Source of the DNA: Sphingomonas sp. PP-CE-3A-406
GTDB taxonomy: Bacteria; Pseudomonadota; Alphaproteobacteria; Sphingomonadales; Sphingomonadaceae
DNA: 64,000 nucleotides
Assembly: GCF_003688625.1 (NCBI RefSeq)
Contig: NZ_RCWY01000001.1
Location: 558,001-622,000, forward strand
Reading direction: 5' to 3'
How positions within the stretch are numbered: the stretch's first letter is position 1; each line of letters opens with the position of its first letter. The notes under the pieces were generated by a model. That model worked only from the letters and a program-made list of their open reading frames with translations. It made no database searches and was not told the DNA's origin. A program made the translations under genes and the position numbers. Below, in pieces: positions 9,332 to 17,609 of the stretch.

Positions 9332-9916
9332 CTAGCGCTCGCACAGCAGGGTCAGCAATCCCTCACGCAACACGCTGCGGTCGATCCCCTCGTCGGCATG
9401 GACCTGGCTGAGACCGATCGCCAGCAGCGCATAGCTGCGGATCTCTGCTTCGACCGCCTCGAATCCGTGAGCGACCAGCTCCGCGATCAGGAACGCCATC
9501 ACCTTTTCGTCATGCTCGCGGATCGCCGCCGCCGCCCGCACGTCGCTCTTTCCCCACGCCCGCATCGCCAGCGCCAGCTGCGCCATGTCGTGATCGCGGA
9601 CATGGTCCGCAAACGCACGGATCCGCTCGACCGGCGCAAGATCCGACGCGGAGAGCGCTACGATCAAGGGGTCGATATGCGCCTCGACGAAATACCCCGC
9701 GAGCGCCGCATGATACCCGTCGAAGTCCTTGAAGTGATGATAGAAGCTACCCGTCGATGCGCCAAGCGTCTGCGCCAAACCGCGAAGCTTCAGCGCGCGC
9801 AACCCGCCATCCTTCAGCAACTGCAAGCCGATTTCCAGCCAGTCGCGCGGCGCAAGATCCGCCCGTGGTGCCGTCGCGTCTTCCACCAATACCCTGCTTG
9901 ACAAGCCATTCCCCAT
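9332..9916 (-). CDS. TetR family transcriptional regulator
   Basis: 194 aa. An N-terminal helix-turn-helix, about residues 25-70, contains LRGLAQTLGASTGSFYHHF and KDFDGYHAAL, the classic TetR recognition helix and flank. The C-terminal two thirds is the ligand-binding and dimerisation region. The start is set at the ATG at 9916; a longer frame runs upstream but has no regulator-like sequence. The gene is divergent from the thiolase operon, and a putative operator covers its own start codon, suggesting autorepression. It probably controls this oxidation cluster in response to an acyl-CoA or related intermediate. The ligand is unknown. Confidence 0.88.
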   Translation of the reverse strand: MGNGLSSRVLVEDATAPRADLAPRDWLEIGLQLLKDGGLRALKLRGLAQTLGASTGSFYHHFKDFDGYHAALAGYFVEAHIDPLIVALSASDLAPVERIRAFADHVRDHDMAQLALAMRAWGKSDVRAAAAIREHDEKVMAFLIAELVAHGFEAVEAEIRSYALLAIGLSQVHADEGIDRSVLREGLLTLLCER

Positions 9917-9930
9917 AACGAATGTTACGC
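9914..9930. promoter_or_regulatory. Candidate TetR operator, copy 2
   Basis: The sequence CATAACGAATGTTACGC contains the dyad TAAC-4-GTTA (9916-9919, 9924-9927). Its first 13 bases match the 6654 copy with one mismatch. It overlaps the TetR start codon and lies 71 bases before the thiolase start, so binding could block both directions. Confidence 0.5.
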
Positions 9931-10000
9931 CGTGCTGGCACCGGACGCAATCCGGCACCAGGCACCACGACCGAACCGGCGGGTGCAACAGGAGAGCGAT

Positions 10001-11254
10001 GTGGCCGAGGCACTGATCATCGACGCCGTCCGTACCCCGCGCGGTATCGGCAAGACTGGCAAGGGCGCGCTTGCGCACATGCACCCCCAACATCTCGCCG
10101 CGACCGTCCTGAAGGCGATTGCCGAGCGAAACAAGCTGGATACCGCCGATGTCGACGACATCATTTGGTCGACCTCGACTCAGCGCGGCGAGCAGAGCGG
10201 CGATCTCGGGCGGATGGCGGCGCTCGATGCGGGGTATGACGTCAAGGCGAGCGGGACGACGCTCGACCGGTTCTGCGGCGGCGGGATTACCGCGGTGAAC
10301 TTCGCCGCGGCGCAGATCATGAGCGGGATGGAAGACCTGGTCATCGCCGGGGGGACCGAGATGATGTCGCTCACCACGATGATGATGCAGGACGACATGG
10401 CGGCGGGTAAGCGACCGCTCGGGATCGGCTCGGGCAACGCGAGGCTCGACGCCGCGCATCCGCAATCGAACCAGGGCATCTGTGCCGACGCCATCGCCAG
10501 TATCGAGGGGATCGACCGCGAAACGCTCGAAGCGCTCGGGCTGGAAAGCCAGCGCCGCGCGGCGGTGGCGATCGCCGAAGGGCGGTTCGATCGCAGCCTC
10601 GTGCCCGTCACCGACGACACCGGTGCGCTGGTGCTCGAAAAGGACGAATACCCGCGTCCCGACACCACCGCCGAGGGGCTCGCTGCCCTCCGCCCCTCGT
10701 TCGCCGGGATCGCCGACATTCCGCTCGACGACAAGGGCACGACGTATCGCAAGCAGATCAACCGGCGTTATCCCGACGTCGATATCAAGCACGTTCATCA
10801 CGCCGGCAATTCCTCCGGTGTGGTCGATGGCGCCGCCGCCGTGCTCCTCGCGAGCGCCGACTATGCCGCCAAGCACGGGCTGAAACCCCGCGCGCGGATC
10901 GTCGCGATGGCGAACATGGGCGACGACCCGACGCTGATGCTCAACGCCCCCGTCCCCGCCGCGCGGAAGGTGCTCGCGAAGGCGGGGCTGACGGTCGACG
11001 ACATCGACCTGTGGGAGATCAACGAGGCGTTCGCGGTGGTCGCCGAGAAGTTCATCCGCGACCTGAAGCTCGACCGCGACAAGGTGAACGTCAACGGCGG
11101 CTCGATCGCGCTCGGCCATCCAATCGGCGCGACCGGCGCAATCCTGATCGGCACGATATTGGACGAACTCGAACGCCGTGACCTGAAGCGCGGGCTCGTG
11201 ACGATGTGCGCGGGCGGCGGGATGGCCCCGGCGATCATCATCGAGCGCGTCTGA
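10001..11254 (+). CDS. Thiolase (acetyl-CoA C-acyltransferase)
   Basis: 417 aa thiolase, catalysing CoA-dependent cleavage of 3-ketoacyl-CoA (or the reverse condensation). The nucleophilic Cys is in DRFCGGGITAVN (residue 92), the His motif is NGGSIALGHPIGATGA, and the second Cys is in CAGGGMA near the C terminus. The start is a GTG at 10001 with AGGAG six bases upstream; a longer in-frame ATG at 9932 has no ribosome site and adds non-thiolase residues. It is the first gene of a four-gene rightward operon. Its stop overlaps the start of the acyl-CoA synthetase by one base. It would end the local beta-oxidation sequence. Confidence 0.92.
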   Translation: MAEALIIDAVRTPRGIGKTGKGALAHMHPQHLAATVLKAIAERNKLDTADVDDIIWSTSTQRGEQSGDLGRMAALDAGYDVKASGTTLDRFCGGGITAVNFAAAQIMSGMEDLVIAGGTEMMSLTTMMMQDDMAAGKRPLGIGSGNARLDAAHPQSNQGICADAIASIEGIDRETLEALGLESQRRAAVAIAEGRFDRSLVPVTDDTGALVLEKDEYPRPDTTAEGLAALRPSFAGIADIPLDDKGTTYRKQINRRYPDVDIKHVHHAGNSSGVVDGAAAVLLASADYAAKHGLKPRARIVAMANMGDDPTLMLNAPVPAARKVLAKAGLTVDDIDLWEINEAFAVVAEKFIRDLKLDRDKVNVNGGSIALGHPIGATGAILIGTILDELERRDLKRGLVTMCAGGGMAPAIIIERV

Positions 11255-12792
11255 TGCATCCCGTCGCGCACGCGCTGACGGCCCCCGACAAACCCGCCTA
11301 CATCATGGCGGCGACGGGCGAGACGGTGACGTATCGCGACCTCGATTTGCGCGCGAACCAGGGGGCGCATCTGCTACGCTCGCTCGGGCTGAAGCGCGGT
11401 GACGGCATTGCGGTGCTGATGGACAATTCGCCGCGCTATCTAGAGGTGATGTGGGCGGCCGAGCGCACTGGTGTGTACTGCACCTGCCTGTCGTCGAAAC
11501 TGACCGCGAGCGAGGCGGCGTACATCATCCGCGATGGCGACTGCCGCGTGCTGATCGCGAGCAAGGGTTGCGCGGAGGTTGGGGCGGCGTTGGTACCCTT
11601 GCTTGGCGACGTGGCTCGCTACATGGTCGATGGCGCGATTGACGGGTACGCGGCGTACGAAACCGCCCGTGACGCGATGCCGCCCACGCCTATCGCCGAC
11701 CCCTCGCCCGGCGGCATCCTGCTTTATTCCTCCGGCACCACCGGCAAACCAAAGGGGGTAAAGCACGCGCTATCGGACGAGGAGTTCGGCACCAACGTCT
11801 CGCCGCTCGTGATGCTCGGCAAGGGGCTGTACGGCTTCACGCCCGAGATGGTCTATCTCTCGCCTGCGCCGCTTTATCACGCCGCGCCACTGCGCTGGTC
11901 GATGGCGGTACATCAGGTCGGCGGCACCGTCGTCGTGATGGAGCATTTCGACCCCGAGGCCGCGCTCGCCGCGATCGAGCGGTTCCACGTCACGCACGCG
12001 CAATGGGTGCCGACGCACTTCATCCGGTTGCTCAAGTTGCCGCCCGAAGTCCGCGCCCGTTACGACGTGTCATCGCTAAAAGCGGTGTGGCACGCCGCCG
12101 CGCCCTGCCCGCTGCCGGTCAAGCAGGCGATGATCGACTGGTGGGGGCCGATCATCGGCGAATATTATGCTGGCACGGAGGGCAACGGGTTCTGCGCGAT
12201 CTCCAGCGCGGAGTGGCTGACGCACCAAGGCTCGGTCGGCCGCAACCTGACCGCGCAGACGATGATCTGCGACGAGGACGGCAATGCACTGCCAACGCGC
12301 GCTGAAGGCGACGTCTACTTCGCGGGCGGTGGGGCGTTCGAATATCACAACGATCCCGTCAAGACCGCGGAAGCCGCGAACGCGCATGGCTGGACGACGC
12401 TCGGCGACGTCGGCTGGCTCGACGAGGAGGGCTATCTCTACCTCACCGACCGCAAGAGCTTCATGATCATCTCGGGCGGCGTGAACATCTACCCCGCCGA
12501 GATCGAGAACCTCCTCGTCACGCACCCGAAAGTCGCCGACGTCGCGGTGATCGGCGCGCCAGACGACGAGATGGGCGAACAAGTGGTGGCAATCATCTGC
12601 CCCGCCGATCCGACCGAAGACCGCGCGCAACTCGCCGCCGAACTCAGCGCCTTCGCCCGTGCGAACCTCAGCCATGTGAAAGCGCCGCGCCGGATCGATT
12701 TTCGCGACACCTTACCGCGGCACGAGACGGGCAAGCTCTACAAGCGCCTGCTCCGCGACGAATATTGGGCGCATTCGAAGGAGTCTGCATGA
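11254..12792 (+). CDS. Acyl-CoA synthetase (AMP-forming)
   Basis: 512 aa member of the ANL adenylating family, converting a carboxylic acid to its CoA thioester with ATP. The P-loop ILLYSSGTTGKPKGV is near residue 155, the adenylation motif EYYAGTEGNG follows, the hinge lies near DRKSFMIISGGVNIYP, and the C-terminal PRHETGKLYKR carries the catalytic Lys. The ATG at 11254 overlaps the thiolase TGA by one base (TGATG). The next gene overlaps by four bases, so the operon is tightly coupled. Chain-length or aromatic preference cannot be read from sequence. Confidence 0.9.
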   Translation: MHPVAHALTAPDKPAYIMAATGETVTYRDLDLRANQGAHLLRSLGLKRGDGIAVLMDNSPRYLEVMWAAERTGVYCTCLSSKLTASEAAYIIRDGDCRVLIASKGCAEVGAALVPLLGDVARYMVDGAIDGYAAYETARDAMPPTPIADPSPGGILLYSSGTTGKPKGVKHALSDEEFGTNVSPLVMLGKGLYGFTPEMVYLSPAPLYHAAPLRWSMAVHQVGGTVVVMEHFDPEAALAAIERFHVTHAQWVPTHFIRLLKLPPEVRARYDVSSLKAVWHAAAPCPLPVKQAMIDWWGPIIGEYYAGTEGNGFCAISSAEWLTHQGSVGRNLTAQTMICDEDGNALPTRAEGDVYFAGGGAFEYHNDPVKTAEAANAHGWTTLGDVGWLDEEGYLYLTDRKSFMIISGGVNIYPAEIENLLVTHPKVADVAVIGAPDDEMGEQVVAIICPADPTEDRAQLAAELSAFARANLSHVKAPRRIDFRDTLPRHETGKLYKRLLRDEYWAHSKESA

Positions 12793-13886
12793 ACTTCGAT
12801 TATTCCGACGACCAGAAATTCCTCAAAGACGAAGCGCGCAAGTTCCTGGCCGCGCACTGCGGCAGCGACCGGGTCCGCGCGGTGCTGGACGATCCCGCCA
12901 AAGCGTATGACGCGGAGTTGTGGAAAGCGGTCGGCGCACAGGGCTGGCTCGGCGCTGCGATCCCCGAGGAGTTCGGCGGGCTGGGCCTCGGCCACATTGA
13001 ACTCTGCGCGATCGCCGAGGAACTGGGGCGGGCCTGCGCACCGATCCCGTTCGCCTCGACCGTCTACTTCGTCGCCGAAGCCTTGATGCTCTACGGCAGC
13101 GACATCCAGAAAGTCCGATGGCTGCCGAGGATCGCGGCAGGTGACGTCATCGGCGCCTTCGCGACCTCGGAAGGCGCGGGCCCGGTCACCGCGCGCTCGA
13201 TCCGCACCACCGTCTCCGGCGGCAAGCTCACCGGCGAGAAGATCCCCGTCACCGATGGCGACGTCGCCAACCTGATCGTCGTCCTCGCGCGCGACGGCCT
13301 CTACCTCGTCGAGAAAGGGTCGGGCGTCACTGCGGAAGTCCTCGAAACGCTCGACCCGACGCGGAGCGCCGCCCGCCTCACCTTCGCCGACGCCCGTTGT
13401 GAGAAACTGGGCAGCGATGACGGCATCGCCGCGATGCAGGCGGTGTTCGACCGGGCCGCGGTCCTCCTCGCATTCGAGCAGGTTGGCGGCGCGGATCGCT
13501 GTCTTGAGATGGCGAAGGGCTATGCGCTCGATCGCTACGCGTTCGGCCGACAAATCGGCGGCTACCAGGCGATCAAGCACAAGCTCGCCGACATGTACGT
13601 GAAGAACGAACTCGCGCGCTCGAACGCCTATTATGGCGCGTGGGCGCTCAATGCAGGCGCCGCCGAACTGCCGCTCGCCGCCGCCACCGCGCGTGTCGCC
13701 GCCTCCGACGCCTACTGGTTCGCGTCGAAGGAGAACATCCAGACGCATGGCGGAATGGGCTTCACCTGGGAGTCCGATTGCCACCTCTATTACCGCCGCT
13801 CGCGCCAGCTCGCGCTCGTAGCAGGCAGCCCCGCCGCGTGGCGCGAACGCCTCGTCGGCCAACTCGAAATGCGCAACGCCGCCTGA
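12789..13886 (+). CDS. Acyl-CoA dehydrogenase, subunit 1
   Basis: 365 aa FAD-dependent acyl-CoA dehydrogenase, introducing the 2,3 double bond in acyl-CoA. The C-terminal helical domain has RYAFGRQIGGYQAIKH and QTHGGMGFTWESD, where the Glu fits the catalytic base. The mid-region is short and less canonical around the FAD loop (FATSEGAGPVTARS). The start ATG overlaps the synthetase stop (ATGA). Together with the next gene it forms an adjacent pair of dissimilar, short ACADs, as in heteromeric FadE/ChsE-type enzymes acting on bulky substrates such as sterol side chains. That comparison is inference. Confidence 0.88.
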   Translation: MNFDYSDDQKFLKDEARKFLAAHCGSDRVRAVLDDPAKAYDAELWKAVGAQGWLGAAIPEEFGGLGLGHIELCAIAEELGRACAPIPFASTVYFVAEALMLYGSDIQKVRWLPRIAAGDVIGAFATSEGAGPVTARSIRTTVSGGKLTGEKIPVTDGDVANLIVVLARDGLYLVEKGSGVTAEVLETLDPTRSAARLTFADARCEKLGSDDGIAAMQAVFDRAAVLLAFEQVGGADRCLEMAKGYALDRYAFGRQIGGYQAIKHKLADMYVKNELARSNAYYGAWALNAGAAELPLAAATARVAASDAYWFASKENIQTHGGMGFTWESDCHLYYRRSRQLALVAGSPAAWRERLVGQLEMRNAA

Positions 13887-13896
13887 AAGGACGAGC

Positions 13897-15102
13897 ATGG
13901 ACTTCAAGGACAGCGACGCCGAAGCCTCCTATCGCGCCGCCGCGCGCGCCTGGCTCGACGCGAACATCGCCGAGCATGATGCTGGCCACTACACCGACGA
14001 TATGGTCAAGGCGAAGGCATGGCAGGCGCGGAAAGCGGCCGGCGGCTACGCATGCATCACTTGGCCGCAGGAATGGGGTGGCGGCGGCGGCACGCCGATC
14101 GAAAGCGTCATCTTCGGCCAGGAAGAGTCGAAGCACGCGGTCGACGGTAGCTATTTCACGATCGGCCTCGGGATGTGCGTGCCGACCGTGATGGCCTATG
14201 CGGACGGCGCGACCAAGCACCGCTTCGTCGGCCCGGCGGTGCGCGGCGACGAGATATGGTCGCAGCTCTTTTCCGAGCCCGCCGGCGGCTCCGACGTCGC
14301 CGCGATCCGTACGCGAGCCGTCCGCGAGGGCGACGACTGGATCATCAACGGCCAGAAGGTCTGGACCTCGGGCGCGCATTACAGCGACTACGGCATCGTC
14401 CTGGTCCGCACCAATCCCGACGTGCCCAAGCACCAAGGCCTGACGATGTTCTGGCTCGACCTGAAGGCGCCGGGGATCGAGATTCGCCCGATCCACCAGA
14501 TGTCCGGCGGGTCGAGCTTCAACGAGGTCTGGTTCGAGGACGTCCGGATATCCGACGCACAGCGCCTTGGCCCAGTCGACGGCGGCTGGAAGGTTGCACT
14601 GTTCACGCTGATGAACGAGCGTCTCGCGATCGGCACGAGCGGCGGCGTCGGCCCCGAGGACATCCTTGCCTTCGCCGCGCAGGCCAATGGCGCAGACGGC
14701 CCGCTGCTGAAGGACGCCGCGTTCCGCCAGACGCTCGCCGACTGGTGGGTGCAATCCGAAGGCCTGCGCAACACCCGGATGCGAACGATCACCGCGCTGT
14801 CGAAGGGGCAGGTGCCCGGCCCCGAAAGCTCGATCGGCAAGATCGTCGCCGCCAACCAGCTACAGGCGATCGGCAACACCGCGGTCGAGGCGGGCGATCA
14901 ATATGGCATCATATCCGACCCCGCGCTTACCCCGCTCAAAGGCGCGTTCCACGCCGCGACGATGTGGGCGCCGGGCTTGCGCATCGCCGGCGGCACCGAC
15001 GAGATCCTCAAGAACATCATCGCCGAACGCGTCCTCGGCCTCCCCGGTGAAATCCGCGTCGACAAAGACCAGGCGTTCCGGGATCTGCCGGTAGGGGCGT
15101 GA
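13897..15102 (+). CDS. Acyl-CoA dehydrogenase, subunit 2
   Basis: 401 aa acyl-CoA dehydrogenase with canonical motifs: FSEPAGGSDVAAIRTRA (FAD/substrate loop), INGQKVWTSGAHYSDY, and the C-terminal RIAGGTDEILKNIIAERVLGLP. AAGGA precedes the ATG, ten bases after the previous stop. It is clearly different from its neighbour, so the two are not a recent duplication and may form a heteromer. It is the last gene of the thiolase operon. No enoyl-CoA hydratase follows, so the next beta-oxidation step must be supplied elsewhere. Confidence 0.9.
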   Translation: MDFKDSDAEASYRAAARAWLDANIAEHDAGHYTDDMVKAKAWQARKAAGGYACITWPQEWGGGGGTPIESVIFGQEESKHAVDGSYFTIGLGMCVPTVMAYADGATKHRFVGPAVRGDEIWSQLFSEPAGGSDVAAIRTRAVREGDDWIINGQKVWTSGAHYSDYGIVLVRTNPDVPKHQGLTMFWLDLKAPGIEIRPIHQMSGGSSFNEVWFEDVRISDAQRLGPVDGGWKVALFTLMNERLAIGTSGGVGPEDILAFAAQANGADGPLLKDAAFRQTLADWWVQSEGLRNTRMRTITALSKGQVPGPESSIGKIVAANQLQAIGNTAVEAGDQYGIISDPALTPLKGAFHAATMWAPGLRIAGGTDEILKNIIAERVLGLPGEIRVDKDQAFRDLPVGA

Positions 15103-15251
15103 GGCGCAGTGTTGCCCGCCCCGCATCCTTCGTCGCCGCCGACGCGGTGGAACGTCACGCCCGAAGACGTAGCCCATGGGGCAATGCCGTTGCTTCGCTA
15201 TCTGAGGCTTGGGGGCTTGCCCGATGACCAACGGAGGTTCAGTTTTTACCG

Positions 15252-15488
15252 ATGAAAAACTTGGATATCGCCGAACGCCGGTCGATCGGTCACGATCACG
15301 CCGCCGAAGTTTCGATCCGGATCGGCGCACGGACGAAATTCGATGCCCGCGTGACCAACGCTGGCCTGCTTTCCGTCGGCGTCCTCGTGTCAAGTATTCT
15401 GCTGTCGAGCGCCGTCATCGTCCTGGCAGCGGGAGGTAAGCACAAGCGAAAGCCGTTGGCACCGCCTCCCGCCGAGCACCGCAACTAA
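15252..15488 (+). CDS. Small putative membrane protein
   Basis: 78 aa. The N-terminal half is charged and soluble (residues 1-35). One hydrophobic segment follows (LLSVGVLVSSILLSSAVIVL, about 39-60) with a basic, Pro-rich tail, which suggests a single-pass membrane protein. A GGAGG sits 14 bases before the ATG, farther than ideal. The sequence pattern DARVTNAGLLSVG looks familiar from other sphingomonad small membrane proteins, but I cannot assign a function. It lies alone between the acyl-CoA dehydrogenase operon and the aldehyde dehydrogenase. Confidence 0.6.
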   Translation: MKNLDIAERRSIGHDHAAEVSIRIGARTKFDARVTNAGLLSVGVLVSSILLSSAVIVLAAGGKHKRKPLAPPPAEHRN

Positions 15489-15582
15489 CGGCGGTATCTA
15501 CAACGTCACACGATCGCTTGGCGTTCGCTTTGACCCCGCACATTTTGCGAGGCGGGTTCGTTACCCATTCGAGGATGCCCCG

Positions 15583-16998
15583 ATGACCGACATGCAGACC
15601 ATCCTCACCGCCCAGCGCGAAGCGTTCATGGCCGAGCTTCCCGTCACCAAGGCGGTCCGGCTCGACCGGCTCAAGCGCGCCGCGGCGATGGTGCGGGACA
15701 ATGCAGCGCGGTTCTGCGACGCGGTGTCGGAGGATTTCGGGCATCGCAGCCGTGAACAGACGATGATCACCGATATCGGCGCCTCGCTCGCGCCGATCGC
15801 GCATGCCGCCAAGCATCTCGATCGCTGGATGAAACCCGACCGGCGTCCGGTGCAGTTCCCGCTCGGCCTGCTCGGTGCGAAGGCTTGGGTCGAATACCAG
15901 CCCAAGGGCGTGATCGGGATCATCGCGCCGTGGAATTTCCCTGTGAACCTGCTGATCGGTCCGCTCGCGGGCGTATTCGCCGCGGGCAATCGCGCGATGG
16001 CGAAGACGAGCGAGTACACCCCCGCGACCGCCGCATTGTTCGAGGAGATCTCGCCGAAGTATTTCGCGCAGGACGAACTCGCGATCGTCTCGGGCGATGC
16101 AGAGGTCGGCAAGGCCTTCTCCGCGCTCCCATTCGATCACCTCATCTTCACCGGCGCGACCGCGATCGGCCGCCACATACTCCACGCCGCCGCGGATAAT
16201 CTCACGCCGGTCACGCTCGAACTCGGTGGCAAGTCGCCCGTCATCCTCGGCGCGTCGGCGGATATCGCGAAGGCCACCGAACGCGTGACGCTCGGCAAGA
16301 TGATGAACGCAGGCCAGATCTGCCTCGCACCCGATTACATGCTCGTGCCCTCGGCGGACGAGGCCAAGGTCGTCGACGGCATCAAGGCGGCGGCCAGCGC
16401 GATGTACCCGACGCTGCTCGCCAACGCAGATTACACCTCGGTGGTCAACGACCGCCATCACCAGCGCCTTACCGACTGGATCGCCGACGCCCGTGCGAAG
16501 GGCGCGACGGTCGAGGTCGTGAACCCCGCCAACGAGGATTTCGGTGCCGCCAACTCGCGGAAAATGCCGCTCCACATCGTCCGCGACGCGACCGACGACA
16601 TGATCGTCATGCAGGAAGAGATCTTCGGCCCGGTCCTGCCGATCCGCCGCTACGACGGGATCGACGATGCGATCGCGCAAGTGAACCGCCGCGATCGTCC
16701 GCTCGGCCTCTATTATTTCGGCAGCGACGACGCCGAACGCCGCCGCGTGCTCGATCGGACGATCTCGGGCGGGGTGACGCTCGACGATGTGATCTTCCAC
16801 ATCTCGATGGAGGAACTCCCGTTCGGGGGCAGCGGGCCTTCGGGGATGGGCGCGTATCACGGCATCGACGGTTTCCGCACGTTCAGCCACGCGCGCGCCG
16901 TCTTCAAGCAATCGCGGCTCGACGTCGCCAAGCTCGCCGGATTGAAGCCGCCTTATGGTGCAGCCGCCGCCAAGACGATCGCGCGCATGATCCGCTGA
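15583..16998 (+). CDS. Coniferyl-aldehyde-type NAD(P) aldehyde dehydrogenase
   Basis: 471 aa aldehyde dehydrogenase of the class-3/coniferyl aldehyde branch, oxidising aldehydes to acids. The Glu motif ELGGKSP is near residue 213 and the catalytic Cys is in NAGQICLAPDY near 247. APWNFPVNLLIGPL and the C-terminal PFGGSGPSGMGAYHG are typical of this branch. GAGG lies upstream of the ATG. In context it would convert the aldehyde made by the GMC enzyme to the acid used by the acyl-CoA synthetase. It has its own promoter region, so membership of the TetR regulon is not shown. Confidence 0.9.
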   Translation: MTDMQTILTAQREAFMAELPVTKAVRLDRLKRAAAMVRDNAARFCDAVSEDFGHRSREQTMITDIGASLAPIAHAAKHLDRWMKPDRRPVQFPLGLLGAKAWVEYQPKGVIGIIAPWNFPVNLLIGPLAGVFAAGNRAMAKTSEYTPATAALFEEISPKYFAQDELAIVSGDAEVGKAFSALPFDHLIFTGATAIGRHILHAAADNLTPVTLELGGKSPVILGASADIAKATERVTLGKMMNAGQICLAPDYMLVPSADEAKVVDGIKAAASAMYPTLLANADYTSVVNDRHHQRLTDWIADARAKGATVEVVNPANEDFGAANSRKMPLHIVRDATDDMIVMQEEIFGPVLPIRRYDGIDDAIAQVNRRDRPLGLYYFGSDDAERRRVLDRTISGGVTLDDVIFHISMEELPFGGSGPSGMGAYHGIDGFRTFSHARAVFKQSRLDVAKLAGLKPPYGAAAAKTIARMIR

Positions 16999-17088
16999 TC
17001 ATCCGTCCGGATCGATTGGCTGCGTCGACAAGCAGGGAGGACAGGATGGCCAAGTGACAGGCCGCCCGCACCCGGCTACCCCCGATTC

Positions 17089-17523
17089 GTGTACCGTCTT
17101 CGCCGCCTTGCCCTGTCCCATCGCTACCTCGCAGCGTTGCTGTGCGTGGCGGCGCTGGCGATGAAGCTGCTGGTGCCCTCGGGCTACATGGTGTCCAGCG
17201 AGCACGACCGGATCGCGATCACCCTCTGCTCGGGTATGACCCCGCAGGACATGGCCCCAAAGGCAATCGCAATGCCGGGGATGCACGACGACGGTGCCGA
17301 GTCGGCGATGAACCACGATCGCTCGACCAAGCACGACAAGGCGGAAATGCCCTGCGCATTTTCCAGCCTGACCGCGCACGCGCTGGAAAGCGTCGATCTC
17401 GTCCTGCGGATCGCTGCGATCGCCTTCGCCATGGCGCTTGCGTGGCGGTATGTCCGACCGCTCCCGCGCGCGCTGACGCGGTATCTGCGCCCGCCGTTAC
17501 GCGGCCCGCCGGCATACCTCTGA
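17089..17523 (+). CDS. DUF2946-like protein, Met/His-rich
   Basis: 144 aa, read from a GTG. A hydrophobic N-terminal segment (LAALLCVAALAMKLLVPSG) is followed by a region rich in Met, His and Asp (about residues 45-85, including MPGMHDD and NHDRSTKHDK). A second hydrophobic segment follows (VLRIAAIAFAMALAW), then an Arg/Pro-rich tail. This layout fits the DUF2946 family, often found next to metal-related TonB receptors. The Met/His stretch could bind copper or a similar metal in the periplasm; this is inference. No clear ribosome site precedes the GTG, so the start is uncertain. It is followed by a TonB receptor on the same strand. Confidence 0.72.
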   Translation: MYRLRRLALSHRYLAALLCVAALAMKLLVPSGYMVSSEHDRIAITLCSGMTPQDMAPKAIAMPGMHDDGAESAMNHDRSTKHDKAEMPCAFSSLTAHALESVDLVLRIAAIAFAMALAWRYVRPLPRALTRYLRPPLRGPPAYL

Positions 17524-17609
17524 TCCCCTGAAACGCATGTCGCCGAGCGCGATGTGTACCGCTTCATGACGCGCATACCCGAGCTGCGCGCCGATCACTG
17601 GAATTGCCG

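Noticed and set aside
15551..15567. Third copy of the TetR motif upstream of the coniferyl-type aldehyde dehydrogenase
   Set aside because: Only the central TTCGTTA matches (7 of 13 positions), which is not above chance for an operator.
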